From Neobacillus sp. WH10 (GTDB lineage Bacteria > Bacillota > Bacilli > Bacillales > Cytobacillaceae): a stretch of 64,000 nt of DNA. The DNA is taken from the NCBI RefSeq assembly GCF_030123405.1, contig NZ_CP126110.1:682001-746000 (forward strand). The letters are read 5' to 3'. Every line of letters begins with the position of its first letter. The first letter of the stretch is position 1. Of the stretch, positions 26,401 through 35,137 are shown in pieces. The position numbers were made by a program, and so were the translations under genes. Under the pieces are notes generated by a model. It saw only the letters and a list, made by a program, of their open reading frames with translations, was not told where the DNA came from and did not search any database.

Positions 26401-27426
26401 GGGGAAGAAAAGGAGATTAGCAAAGTCTCTATCCAGTGGGAAACGGCCTATGCAGAAACTTATAAGATCCTAGTTTCAAATGATAATAAAAATTGGATAA
26501 ATGTTCTTCCAAATGATGGGGTTTTTCACGGGAAAGAGGGGCTTCAAGAGTCTACTTTTGCCCCGATTAAAGCACGATATGTAAAGTTTCAAGGTATCAA
26601 AAGAGCTACGGGCTGGGGCTACTGTTTCTTTGAGTTTGAAGTGTACGGGAAAACAAATGATTATGGTAAGTATGAAGCATTAGTGGAAGATGGTTTACAA
26701 CTATATCATCTTGACAGAGGAGACGATGCTATTAGGGCAGAAGTCATGACATTATTAACGATGTATCCTTATGAATTTGATTCGAATGTTTCAGCCTTAA
26801 TGAATAAGTTAGAGCAGCTCCGTCAATCAATTCCTGTACAGGATGAAAGAAACATGAAAGCTCTTCAAGAAACCATTGAATTGGCTGAAAGTATTTATAA
26901 GGGTGGAGAAATTGGGAATAAAGCAGGACAATTTAATGAAGCTGATAAAGCTGTGTTCGGTTCCAGTGTTGAGGAAGCAAAGAAGATTTATGCTCAATTA
27001 CCATTAACAAATGAAGCAGTTCAAAAGGCAATATCTTCATTAAATATGGCCATTTCTGAATTCAAATCAAAAATAATCACCGATAAACATGAGAAACTAC
27101 AAGTTCTAAAATCAGATAAATTTGGGAAATATCTGGCGGACATGAGTGGAATCACGCTTTATTATTCTAGTAAAGATACTCCAGATATTAGCTATTGCAC
27201 TGATGAATGTCTTGCAGAATGGCAGCCGTTCTATCAAGAGACGATCAAGACGACAGACGGATACAAATCAAAAGATTTTGGGACAATCACAAGGAAAGAT
27301 GGCCAAAAACAAACAACCTATAAAGGATACCCTTTGTATTACTATCAAAAAGATTACCTTCCAGGAGATACTAAAGGCCATGGTTTAAATAACATTTGGT
27401 TTGTGGTGAATAAGGATCTGCCATGA
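23479..27426 (+). CDS. Secreted modular GH20 beta-N-acetylhexosaminidase
   Basis: A 1315-residue exported enzyme releasing terminal GlcNAc or GalNAc. In order: signal peptide (1 to about 31); F5/8-type C (CBM32-like) domain at about 35-178; GH20 N-terminal domain about 280-400; GH20 barrel about 405-720 with Asp556-Glu557 in HIGTDEYH as the catalytic pair; LamG-like domain about 755-915; second F5/8C domain about 925-1065; a helical spacer about 1070-1195; and a C-terminal segment (LADMSGITLYYSS, CTDECLAEWQPF) like the COG4315/PF03640 repeat. No LPXTG or membrane anchor. GGAGGATAAGAA precedes the ATG. Its RAT leader ties it to the GlcNAc PTS. The C-terminal module is unusual. Confidence 0.9.
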   Translation: MRKRIVSVFCVFVLLMSMVMTGIPPTKVYAANNQNLALNMPTVDSDHEVDYVSSKYAVDGNLNTKWSSAPGWMNPNADNSWWYVDLGAVSELDQVVIHWGDAPATKWKLLISNDGKTWENAFKDNRVLDSKDYSEKEEVIKLDKSQARFVKFQGIERTPVRGQLFGYAFYEFEVYGYSKINEIVNSITSIPDLTADSNKITLPEMPEGYKISLFGSDKLPVIDLSGKIYKPLVDTTVNLLFKVEDKENPSIYGITKNIAVNVPGQYKANESANPEPKVIPSLREWFGHEGQFKLTDSSRIVVNPSFKNELQTAAEETAKDLKEVNGFQLNVVYGTPVKGDLYLTLDKDLSYLTRGGYIFDVNDYITITSAQVDGVFYGTRTALQILKQNQTTIPKGISRDYPANEERGFMLDVARKFYTIDFLRDYVKLLSWYKMSNFQIHLNDDVWSPFADGTTYAFRLESERFPGLASPEHYTKEEFRSLQQLGMNYGVNVIPEFDTPGHSGAFINYDKELANGHGGMDVTKPKTIQFVEGLFSEYIDGPNPTFIGPDVHIGTDEYHTPTQKDVEDFRAYMDHLIKFINAKGKHPLIWGGLTEYKGTTPVDTNTTMNVWSTGFSKPGEMIDQGYNIINTDDANLYIVPKAGYYHDYLDGKNLYENWEANKFHDSTLPYGHPQLKGAMFALWNDVSYPKGITMADSHDRILPAVQVLAEKMWNGGETKQDFTKFSSLASVIGEAPNTSLSHQINTNNKDGNIIQYAFDDNLQDTSGNNYHGTPKNTEFTEGKLNKGLKLKGGSSYVETGLKNQGFGWTTSFWIKPDQDNPENAILLDSKNSQLKISKNKIVLSSENYSQEFNYKLPYDKWTNILLKGDNEKTTLYINGNEYTEQKQTTFVLPLEKIGSSSNAFKGSIDNLRIYNRTINILGDVNYALNKQAYARDSEVDWVGPEFAVDGKSGTKWASDYQKPDADSAWWSVDLGEEKEISKVSIQWETAYAETYKILVSNDNKNWINVLPNDGVFHGKEGLQESTFAPIKARYVKFQGIKRATGWGYCFFEFEVYGKTNDYGKYEALVEDGLQLYHLDRGDDAIRAEVMTLLTMYPYEFDSNVSALMNKLEQLRQSIPVQDERNMKALQETIELAESIYKGGEIGNKAGQFNEADKAVFGSSVEEAKKIYAQLPLTNEAVQKAISSLNMAISEFKSKIITDKHEKLQVLKSDKFGKYLADMSGITLYYSSKDTPDISYCTDECLAEWQPFYQETIKTTDGYKSKDFGTITRKDGQKQTTYKGYPLYYYQKDYLPGDTKGHGLNNIWFVVNKDLP

Positions 27427-27557
27427 TTACCTAAAACATTGTGAAGTATAATAGAGTTTAAATTGAAAAGGAAGAAATATTGACCACTAAGCAGGACAGT
27501 TTTTGGAGTAGATAATCCAAAAAGACATCAAATCCATATTTCATATAACAACATGTT

Positions 27558-27590
27558 AAGGGACAAGGATAATCTCCAAGTCCTTTTTCG
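27558..27590 (+). terminator. Possible terminator after the GH20 gene
   Basis: AAGGGACAAGGA and TCCAAGTCCTTTTT form a stem with an internal mismatch and end in T5. It lies 130 bp after the stop. The remainder of the 316-bp gap shows nothing recognisable apart from AT-rich upstream sequence of the next gene. Confidence 0.5.
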
Positions 27591-27742
27591 TGTTAATTAC
27601 AAAGTTTGTTTCTTCTAATCTAATGATAGTTATTAATGTATAGGATAAAAGTCTGATGGAATTTTATATGTTTTCTATTAAAATGAAATTAGTTTGTGAA
27701 TATTCATACTATTAATAATTATTAGAAAACGGAGGATGTTGA

Positions 27743-30124
27743 ATGAAGAAAAAGAGAGCGGCTGCCGGTATTTTAGCAGTAGGATTATTAACTGCAGTTC
27801 CTTGGACAGCAGGATTTGCAGAGGGTCCAAAATGGACAAACGTCAATGTATATGAAGAACAGGATGGTAGTAAGTTTAATAGTGAAAACTATGACTTTGT
27901 GAAATTCTCGCAAATCGGTACAAAATTGAAAGCCATCGAGAAACAGTCTAACCGTGTTAAAGTTGAAGTTCGCGGTACGTCAGCGGATGGACATCCTCTA
28001 TATGTCGTTACGATTGCTGACCCAACAACGCAAGGAAAGTTTGGAAAAATCCAGGCCTTAAGAAAGCAAATGTTTAAAAACCCGGGAAAAGCTCAAGATT
28101 GGATTGTGGATAATCCGGACTTTAAAGTTCCAATCATGATCAATGGTTCCATCCATGGCACGGAATTCGCTGGGACCGACGCTCTCCTCCAGTTAATTGA
28201 ACGTTTTGCAACAGAAAATGACCAAGAGACGAAAAATATCCTCGCCAACAACATCCTTATATTCAACGTCGTGCAAAACCCGGACGGACGTGTCGATGCC
28301 ACTCGTTTTAATGGCGAAGGAATTGACTTGAACCGTGATTTTATTACACAATCCCAGCCAGAAACAAGAGAAACTGTTGACCTTATTAAAGAATGGAACC
28401 CGATGGTATTTCTTGATACGCATGGATACGTGAAAAACTATGCGCCAAACCTACAGGGATTAATTGAACCATGTACACCGCCGCATAATCCAAACTACGA
28501 GTATGATTTATATAACAAGTGGGCCTATAAACAGGCTGAAGCGATGGAAGCTCAGATAATGAGCCAAAAGGATAAATTTTCATCAAATAGTTTATATCAA
28601 AATATGAAAGGCGTTTACGTTCCACAGCGTAATGATCAGGACGGATGGGATGATTATCCGCCAATCTTCACGCCTATGTATGCGATGTACCATGGTGCAT
28701 ATGGACATACTTTAGAAACACCAACGAATGATTGGGACGGCGTCCGCTGGATGTATAACGCCATTATCGGTGCGCTTAATTTTGCTACAGAGAACAAGCA
28801 GTCCATGATTACGGACCAAATTGAAATGTTTAAACGTGGGATTAATTTTGATCATCCGTTCCATAAGGATGGTTTTTTCCCTAAAGCCTATATCCTTCCA
28901 GTTGATGAAAAAGACCCTACTGTAACGCAAAAAGCTGTCAATCATTTAATTAATAATGACATTGAAGTGGTTCAAGCACCGAAAGCATTTGTCGTAGATG
29001 GAAAATCATATCCTAAAGGAACGTACATCGTTAAGATGGATCAGGCCAAGGCGGGATTAGCCAACACCATGCTTTGGGACGGAGAAGACATCACAAACGA
29101 TACTGCTGCGATGTATGATATTTCAGCATGGAGTTTACCGGAACTTTGGGGCTTTAAAGCAGTGGCGACACAAAGTTCTATTGATGTGACAACAACAAAA
29201 GTAAACAAAATTGCCGAGCAAGGATCCGTATCCGGCAAAGGTCCATTCTTAATTCCGAATAGCTCTGTCAAATCCATCGAGCTAGTAAATACGCTGCTTA
29301 AACAAGGTGTCGAAGTTAAACGTGATGTTAAGGGCAACTATTACACAGAAGCAGCAGGCAATACTATATCAAGTGCTGTGAAAGCATCTGGCTTGCAGAT
29401 TGAAAGCATCTCTAAAGTACCGGCTGATGCAACGGTATTATCAAGTTTAAAAGTAGCTATTTTAAAGGACGGCGGAATGGGGAAAGTCCAGTCTAACAGC
29501 GGGACAAAGTTAGCCTTGAAACGACTTGGCTTCGATGTGACCGAAGTGTCACCGGTTGAAGTAGCAGAAAACGGAGTTAACGGTTTTGATGTCTTTGTTT
29601 ATAGTGGCACAGCTTCCTTGATATCCTCAAACTTAAGCGAGGCAAACAAGGAATTTGGTTTACGTGACAAGGCACAAGAAGCTAAGTTGAAAGCGAACAT
29701 TACGAACTTTGTTGCCAACGGTGGCAAATATATTGCAGTAGGATCAAGTGCATCACAGGCCACGAAAACCCTCGGACTAACAGATGACACCATTAATGTG
29801 GGAGGATCTAATAGTAACGGAATTGTGAAGGTTAACTATGAAGGCACTAGTTTAACTGCCGGTTATGGTCAGAATGATCTTGGGTTTGTCTATCGCCCAG
29901 CATGGTATACCAATACTGGAAACGATAAAGTAGTCGCAACTTATGATAACAGTAACGATTTCTTCGTAGCTGGACATTGGAGAAATAACGCTTCTGCCAA
30001 AGGTCAGGCAGTTATGGTCAAAGAGCAGGATAAAGACGTAACCTTGATTGGTTTAGAAGCAGGCTTCCGTGATCATACGGACTACCTGTTCCGCCTGTTA
30101 TCCAATGCAATTTTTGAAAAATAA
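27743..30124 (+). CDS. Secreted M14-family zinc carboxypeptidase with C-terminal GATase-like domain
   Basis: A 793-residue exported metallopeptidase. The signal peptide ends near residue 28 (TAGFAEG). The M14 domain (about 50-360) has the zinc ligands His138 and Glu141 in HGTE, His227 in LDTHGY, the substrate-binding NPDGR and DLNRDF motifs, and Glu325 (LETPTND) as the catalytic base. The C-terminal half, with VAILKDGGMGKV and FVANGGKYIAVG, resembles a class I glutamine-amidotransferase-like fold often attached to this M14 group. ACGGAGGATGTTG precedes the start. It should trim peptides outside the cell. Substrate specificity is not predictable. Confidence 0.85.
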   Translation: MKKKRAAAGILAVGLLTAVPWTAGFAEGPKWTNVNVYEEQDGSKFNSENYDFVKFSQIGTKLKAIEKQSNRVKVEVRGTSADGHPLYVVTIADPTTQGKFGKIQALRKQMFKNPGKAQDWIVDNPDFKVPIMINGSIHGTEFAGTDALLQLIERFATENDQETKNILANNILIFNVVQNPDGRVDATRFNGEGIDLNRDFITQSQPETRETVDLIKEWNPMVFLDTHGYVKNYAPNLQGLIEPCTPPHNPNYEYDLYNKWAYKQAEAMEAQIMSQKDKFSSNSLYQNMKGVYVPQRNDQDGWDDYPPIFTPMYAMYHGAYGHTLETPTNDWDGVRWMYNAIIGALNFATENKQSMITDQIEMFKRGINFDHPFHKDGFFPKAYILPVDEKDPTVTQKAVNHLINNDIEVVQAPKAFVVDGKSYPKGTYIVKMDQAKAGLANTMLWDGEDITNDTAAMYDISAWSLPELWGFKAVATQSSIDVTTTKVNKIAEQGSVSGKGPFLIPNSSVKSIELVNTLLKQGVEVKRDVKGNYYTEAAGNTISSAVKASGLQIESISKVPADATVLSSLKVAILKDGGMGKVQSNSGTKLALKRLGFDVTEVSPVEVAENGVNGFDVFVYSGTASLISSNLSEANKEFGLRDKAQEAKLKANITNFVANGGKYIAVGSSASQATKTLGLTDDTINVGGSNSNGIVKVNYEGTSLTAGYGQNDLGFVYRPAWYTNTGNDKVVATYDNSNDFFVAGHWRNNASAKGQAVMVKEQDKDVTLIGLEAGFRDHTDYLFRLLSNAIFEK

Positions 30125-30202
30125 AAGGCTGGCATAGTACCGGCCGTTTATCAGCAAATCGTTTTGTCAGCCTATTAAATTTTTTAAAAAATAATATGAT
30201 AG

Positions 30203-30237
30203 AAAGAGCCTGGTTCTGCAATGAATCAGGCTTTTTC
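30203..30237 (+). terminator. Terminator after the first M14 gene
   Basis: AAAGAGCCTGGTTC and GAATCAGGCTTTTTC pair and are followed by T-rich sequence, 80 bp after the stop codon. Confidence 0.7.
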
Positions 30238-30310
30238 TTGTAGTAGAGAGTTTATTTTGAAAAGTGCTAACAGAGGCATAGTAGAAATGCTATCAAATTC
30301 AACGCTTCTA

Positions 30311-30340
30311 AAGAAAAAGAGCTGACCTTCTAAGGCCAAC
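30311..30340 (-). terminator. Terminator of the minus-strand M14 gene
   Basis: On the minus strand GTTGGCCTT and AAGGTCAGC pair with two G-T wobbles, followed by TCTTTTTC, shortly after the stop codon at 30354. Confidence 0.65.
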
Positions 30341-30353
30341 CCCTTTCTGCCGG

Positions 30354-32756
30354 TTATTTAATTGTAATGGTTGCAGAGCTAAAGTTATTCCCGTTGCCTA
30401 ATGGATTGTAATTCTTTTCAATGTTTCCGGCGGAGTCCACAGCGAAATAATTGATGGTTGTTGTTTTTTCAATTTTTAACGTTTCTGCAAATTCGCGGGT
30501 TCCGCTTAATCTGATTTTAGCTGATTGGAAGGTAGGGCGGCTGCCGTCAAGTGTATAATAGACGGTGGCTGGCTCACTTGTTTCAATCTTAACATCAACT
30601 GGGCCTGTGTATTTACCGTTTCCAGGTGTTGCTTTGGAGGAAGGCCTCTGATGGTCTTTCGCATTATTATAGGCTACTTTAATCAAACTGATTAAACCGT
30701 TAGAAAATTCCATTGCTTCTTCATGACCTTCTGCAAATGATGGCTGGAAGCCAACTGCCTGCCATCTTTTCGTATCCTTATTCCATAAATCTGCCCCTAC
30801 TTCGAAGTTCCAAGCGTAAATCCCTTTTTCATACCAAAGGTAGTCTGCGGAGTTGCCTGCAGCAGAGTACAGTACATCAGGAATTGGGCCGGTACGGCTT
30901 GGAAGAATAACCGTTCCGCGGTGATCCTGTATGTCATTTAAGATAACATCAGATGCTGCCCAATAGAAGGCTTCTTCCCCAGCAGACGGACGTGGCAGGG
31001 TTGTACGTTTTGCATCGTAAGCACCTGGTGACCACATGAAGTAGCCGCCATAGCTATGAATATTCATCGCAAATTTGATGTTTGGATTTTGGTCAGCAAG
31101 CCAGACAAGGTTTCTCGCTTCTGGTTCAGAGTTTTCAGATGGACCGGCGTAAGTTTCGCTTCGGCAATTTGTTATCGATGCGCCGATATAGCCATCAAAT
31201 GCGGAGCCGACAGAGTGGTTGCGATTAAGGTCAACTCCCCAAGAATTACGGTATCCTGGATCAGCTTCGGCAGGACTGCAGTGGTTTGTCATATTTTTGC
31301 GCTGCATATTGTAATCAAAAAAACTATAATTGGCACCATCAGGGTTTACAGATGGAACTAGGAAAATATCCAGGTTATCAACAAGTTTTCTTGTTTCACT
31401 ATCATGGTTGTAGTTTCGCAGCAGTCGTTCCGCCGTTTCAATGGTCACGAGAGGTGTCACCCATTCACGGGCATGCTCCTGAGCGTAACCAAGGACACCT
31501 GGCTTGGAACCGTCACGATGCTTCCCGATTCGGATTGCCTTGACCGTGAAAGGATCACGGGAAACATCCGCAGGTGCGTTTAGGTTGTCCGTTAATTTCG
31601 CGGTCGCTGGTGCAACAACACCAGCTCCAGCATTGCCGCGATATGTAGTCGCGGTGATAAGTTGGCCAGCATTGGCATTTAGTGCGCTTACCACTTGTGC
31701 GGCAGTACTTGTAGGTTTGCCAGACGAATCAGTAGCTAAATCTACTAAAATCTTTTTACCATCGACAGTCACTTTTAGTGGTGCATTATTAGTTCCAGGA
31801 TTTTTGAATTCTACCGATATATCATTACCGCCCTGATACCCCCATGCTTTTGAGGAAACAACGACTGCGAGATTGGTCGTGCCGCCAATGGTTGCCTGGG
31901 CAAGACGTCTGTATCCGTTTGTTTTGGTTGGCATGTCAATGATTTCTACTAAATTAGGGAATTCTTTTGCTAGTTTTTCAGCACGTGCATATAATTCTTT
32001 TGGGGCCATATAGTGGTCAACAAAATCCGTGACATAATCTGTTTTTGGATGTTTCGGTTCCTGGCCTAGCCATTCAGTAACAGAGCTTACAGCTGTTCCG
32101 CCAAGATTACTTTCAATTTTGACGGATGAAGGAATGGCGCTAACTGGCAGAAGCAAATAGTGATATAAATATTCACCGTAATCTACCAATCTAGAAAGTG
32201 TGGCGGATTTTTCCTCGCCGTTCTCGGTCCAAGTTGCTTTAAGGGCTGTGCTTGCTGTTGCTCCGGCGCTCGATTTCACTTCGAGATACAGGAAGGTGGC
32301 GGATTGATTGGTAAAATGATTTGCTCGAAGAACTTTAAGTGTATCCTCAGACGCAGCCAGATTCGCTTGCAGCTGAACAGCAGCTTGCCGCTCTGCCACT
32401 CGTGCATTCCATTGGTTTTCTGTGATTAGAGTATCCTTTACATTGATACCAAAAGTCTTTAGCATGGCAATTTCTGATGGTGTAACAACAGCATCCACTT
32501 CATAGACACCATCGTGTTCTTCGATTCTGTGGGTAAGGTCTATGCCAAGCTCGAGAAGCTTGTCCTTGGCCTTATCATTCGGTACTACTAGTTGAACAAT
32601 TGAGACAGATTCTTCCTTAGGAATCGGCTGGTCAGGCTGTTCGACCGCTCTAGCCGGAATACTAAGGCCTGGGTAAAATGTGGAGAACCCCAGTCCGGTT
32701 ACGGTAGTCATAACCAATAGATTCCTTTTCCATTTCTGTTTTTTTGTTTTTGCCAA
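30354..32756 (-). CDS. Secreted M14-family zinc carboxypeptidase with inserted and C-terminal accessory domains
   Basis: An 800-residue preprotein starting at TTG 32756 behind GGGGGTG. A basic, hydrophobic export signal (to about residue 37) leads to a propeptide-like region (SIVQLVVPNDKAKDKLLELG). The M14 domain is split: TKTNGYRRLAQATIGG near 285 is followed by a ~110-residue insert rich in G, N and T (about 300-410), and then by His428 and Glu431 (HARE), NPDGANYSF, GVDLNRNH, His567 (NIHSYGG) and FEVGADLW with the catalytic Glu. The C-terminal ~85 residues (ATVYYTLDGSRPTF) are a chitobiase/CHB_HEX-type beta domain. It is convergent with the other M14 gene. Confidence 0.85.
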   Translation of the reverse strand: MAKTKKQKWKRNLLVMTTVTGLGFSTFYPGLSIPARAVEQPDQPIPKEESVSIVQLVVPNDKAKDKLLELGIDLTHRIEEHDGVYEVDAVVTPSEIAMLKTFGINVKDTLITENQWNARVAERQAAVQLQANLAASEDTLKVLRANHFTNQSATFLYLEVKSSAGATASTALKATWTENGEEKSATLSRLVDYGEYLYHYLLLPVSAIPSSVKIESNLGGTAVSSVTEWLGQEPKHPKTDYVTDFVDHYMAPKELYARAEKLAKEFPNLVEIIDMPTKTNGYRRLAQATIGGTTNLAVVVSSKAWGYQGGNDISVEFKNPGTNNAPLKVTVDGKKILVDLATDSSGKPTSTAAQVVSALNANAGQLITATTYRGNAGAGVVAPATAKLTDNLNAPADVSRDPFTVKAIRIGKHRDGSKPGVLGYAQEHAREWVTPLVTIETAERLLRNYNHDSETRKLVDNLDIFLVPSVNPDGANYSFFDYNMQRKNMTNHCSPAEADPGYRNSWGVDLNRNHSVGSAFDGYIGASITNCRSETYAGPSENSEPEARNLVWLADQNPNIKFAMNIHSYGGYFMWSPGAYDAKRTTLPRPSAGEEAFYWAASDVILNDIQDHRGTVILPSRTGPIPDVLYSAAGNSADYLWYEKGIYAWNFEVGADLWNKDTKRWQAVGFQPSFAEGHEEAMEFSNGLISLIKVAYNNAKDHQRPSSKATPGNGKYTGPVDVKIETSEPATVYYTLDGSRPTFQSAKIRLSGTREFAETLKIEKTTTINYFAVDSAGNIEKNYNPLGNGNNFSSATITIK

Positions 32757-33082
32757 AAAACTGCACCCCCAAATTACAACAAATTTTAATACAAGCTTAT
32801 TGTAAATTGAATATTCTTGATATTGTGTCGTAAAATCAGGGGCAGATTAAATTTCGCTCTACAAAAATTTTATTGGGAAGATATAATACTTTATTTTTGT
32901 ATATTAAAGCATAGGTTGTTTCACCTATTTAAAAAGGCCTGTTAAACTCTATTACTCTATTAATTTTTGAAGTGTAAAATTACTAGATTTTATTCCATAA
33001 TACTATCCAAAAATAGTCAATAGGTGATTGGCTGTTTTTTTTGTTGCTTTCTGTGTAGTTTTGTAAAAGGAAAGTTGTTCTA
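32757..33082. other. Intergenic region without recognised gene
   Basis: 326 AT-rich bases between the starts/ends of two minus-strand genes. It must hold the promoter of the M14 gene; I could not place one with confidence. No terminator hairpin was identified for the upstream GNAT gene. Confidence 0.5.
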
Positions 33083-33889
33083 TTACTTGTGGGATTCCAT
33101 CATTCTATTGTGACACTGGTTTTCAGGTGACATGCAAGGTGTTGAGCGTGCCAGACAGACGAAGCCATGTTTTTGGAGAATGGGCTCGCTCATGGAGCTG
33201 GCATCGACCATTAGCAATTGATAGCCTGCTGCTGCTGCATCACGGGCACGGATTCCAAGCAACGAGCTATAATAACCTCTTTTCCGGAATTCCAATAATG
33301 TTGAACCTCCCCATAGACTTGCGAAAGGTGTGTCTTTATGTAGGTACATCCATGCTGCGCTGACAGCTTTTCCATCCACATAGGCAGCATATGCTGATAA
33401 GTGGACCGAATCATTTTGAAAATCCTTTAAAAGCCGCTCGCCCAGTTCTTGGTGACTTGCTCCCCACACTTCATCCTCAAGCCTCATAATATCCCATATT
33501 CCCTGTTCATTTGTGATTTGCTTTATTTCTGGCTGAGCAGGAATGTGAAGAAAATGCTCACTCTCATTTAAATCAATTACCATCAGAGCTTCTTGGTCTT
33601 CGATGGAAAAGCCTCGAGATCGCAATTTTTCCACTATGTCAATCGGCTGGTCGTAATCGAAAACCTTCCATTCAAATGATTGTTTTAATTGTGCAAAATA
33701 GGCTATCTGTTCTTCAATTACAGTATCGACGTTTGTCTCATTCATTTCCGAATAGATTACAGATCCGGGTTCGTTTGTAGATGAAATCTGCCGTATAACT
33801 GTATTGGTTCTTTCTCTAAGAGAACCTGGGTAGGTTATTTCAATTCGTAAATGCTTATTAAAAAGCTCAAGTATCTTTTCTTTATTCAT
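33083..33889 (-). CDS. GNAT-family N-acetyltransferase
   Basis: A 268-residue cytoplasmic protein. ATG at 33889 is preferred since GAGGAGG ends six bases before it; an in-frame TTG at 33904 overlaps that site. The C-terminal half (about 120-260) has the acetyl-CoA binding pattern GGSTLLEFRKRGYYSSLLGI and a following helix (RARDAAAAGYQLLMVDAS), then a terminal HGFVCLAR typical of GNAT folds. The N-terminal ~110 residues are a distinct domain. The acceptor substrate is unknown. Confidence 0.8.
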   Translation of the reverse strand: MNKEKILELFNKHLRIEITYPGSLRERTNTVIRQISSTNEPGSVIYSEMNETNVDTVIEEQIAYFAQLKQSFEWKVFDYDQPIDIVEKLRSRGFSIEDQEALMVIDLNESEHFLHIPAQPEIKQITNEQGIWDIMRLEDEVWGASHQELGERLLKDFQNDSVHLSAYAAYVDGKAVSAAWMYLHKDTPFASLWGGSTLLEFRKRGYYSSLLGIRARDAAAAGYQLLMVDASSMSEPILQKHGFVCLARSTPCMSPENQCHNRMMESHK

Positions 33890-34095
33890 TTGCAGCCTCC
33901 TCAACGGTCATTGAATTCTTTCGCTTCATGAAAAGGGCTTTACTAATTATCATGATAGTCTATTTCTTTGAAAAAATGTGGAAAAGTTTTACTGATTAAA
34001 GAAGGAAATTTTTTCAGTGGTATTCATGGTGAAAAATTAATGAAACGTTTGATTGAAAGAAGCAGAGCATTCATCTCCTAAATTTTTTGGGTTCT

Positions 34096-34127
34096 ATTGT
34101 TAACTAATATTATTTTAGGTTGACAAT
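34096..34127 (+). promoter_or_regulatory. BirA box (biotin operator) upstream of bioY
   Basis: ATTGTTAAC, 14 bases, GTTGACAAT: the arrangement of the Firmicutes BirA operator (TTGTTAAC-N14/15-GTTAACAA type) with one change in the right arm. Biotinylated-holoenzyme-forming BirA bound to biotinyl-AMP would block the overlapping promoter (TTGACA at 34120-34125, TATTTT at 34144-34149, spacer 18). Confidence 0.82.
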
Positions 34128-34192
34128 GTCGTGTCCTAACATTTATTTTAGATTTATAACAATCAATTATATTTTAGGGTGGGAGAAAGAAG

Positions 34193-34786
34193 ATGAAGAA
34201 GTTTAGGGCACTTGATTTAACACTTGCGGGAATGTTTGTGGCCTTGATGGCAATTGGTGCAAACATTGCTACTATTGTTCCTTTTTTGCATGTTGGCGGG
34301 GTTCCGATTACACTGCAAACCTTTTTTGCTATTTTAGCAGGAGCCATTTTGGGCAGCCGCTTAGGATCTATTGCAATGATTGTTTATATGTTAGTAGGTA
34401 TAGTAGGGGTTCCAGTCTTTGCTGATTTTATCGGAGGGCCATCCATCATCTTCCGGCCTACCTTCGGCTTTATTATTTCCTATATTTTCACAGCCTTTAT
34501 TATTGGAAAAATTGTCGAGAAGAAGAAAAGTATGGCTGCCTTTATCATAGCTGCTCTAATCGGAATGGTCGTAAACTACCTTTTCGGGACAAACTGGATG
34601 TACTTTGCTTATAAATTCTGGGCAGCAGCACCAGAAGGATTTACATACAAAATGGCATGGTTATGGATGGTTGCACCGCTGCCAAAGGATATCGTCCTAG
34701 CCGTCTTAGCGGGAATAATGGCTCATCGCTTGGAGAGAACCGTCCTATCAAAAGGACAATTCAAACATTTAAAGCGCGTTTCCTAA
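34193..34786 (+). CDS. bioY: BioY biotin-transport substrate-specific component
   Basis: A 197-residue membrane protein with about six segments, the S component of an energy-coupling-factor biotin importer. The ARLDLTLAGMFVALMAIGAN-like opening and the motif GPSIIFRPTFGFIISYIFTA, with the aromatic GTNWMYFAYKFW region, are typical of BioY. GGGTGGGAGAAAGA precedes the ATG. The BirA box 66 bp upstream confirms biotin control. No bio biosynthetic gene or ECF ATPase adjoins it; it would share the general EcfA1/A2/T module. Confidence 0.92.
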   Translation: MKKFRALDLTLAGMFVALMAIGANIATIVPFLHVGGVPITLQTFFAILAGAILGSRLGSIAMIVYMLVGIVGVPVFADFIGGPSIIFRPTFGFIISYIFTAFIIGKIVEKKKSMAAFIIAALIGMVVNYLFGTNWMYFAYKFWAAAPEGFTYKMAWLWMVAPLPKDIVLAVLAGIMAHRLERTVLSKGQFKHLKRVS

Positions 34787-34787
34787 T

Positions 34788-34851
34788 GGCGTCAGGCACC
34801 ACAAAAAGACACTGTCCGCGTGGGGTGGACACGAAATTTGGTGCTGACACT
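34788..34851. repeat. Diverged GGTGTCAGGCACC-family repeat after bioY
   Basis: GGCGTCAGGCACCA and TTTGGTGCTGACAC form imperfect arms around GACACTGTCC and GGTGGACAC. It starts two bases after the bioY stop. Confidence 0.65.
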
Positions 34852-34858
34852 ATAATAA

Positions 34859-34885
34859 TAAGAAGCGGCTGGACTGCTTCTTTTA
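34859..34885 (+). terminator. Terminator of bioY
   Basis: AAGAAGC and GCTTCTTTT arms around GGCTGGACT, then T-rich sequence. A second terminator-like hairpin (ACTCGCC-AAT-GGCGAGT with TTTTCTTT) follows at 34951-34977. 34978-35137 shows nothing else recognisable besides AT-rich promoter-like sequence. Confidence 0.7.
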
Positions 34886-35137
34886 TTAGCTGATAGGAAA
34901 GGATAATTTTCGTATCGGCATAAGTACAACTATGCCTCTGTCTTCGCCTTAAGACTCGCCAATCGGCGAGTTTTCTTTATGTTCACTGACTTGATTTAAC
35001 AAGGGCATTTTGGCATTTTTTAATTCATAAAAGTAATCGAGCATCTATTCGCTGGAAAGTTCATACATTGTCATATTTCTGTGAATTTGTTAATTTATAT
35101 CAGTATATAAAAAATTAAGGTAGAAGGGGATGAGTAG

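Noticed and set aside
31504..31836. 110-residue plus-strand frame inside the M14 gene
   Set aside because: It is opposite the conserved peptidase domain and shows no initiation signal.
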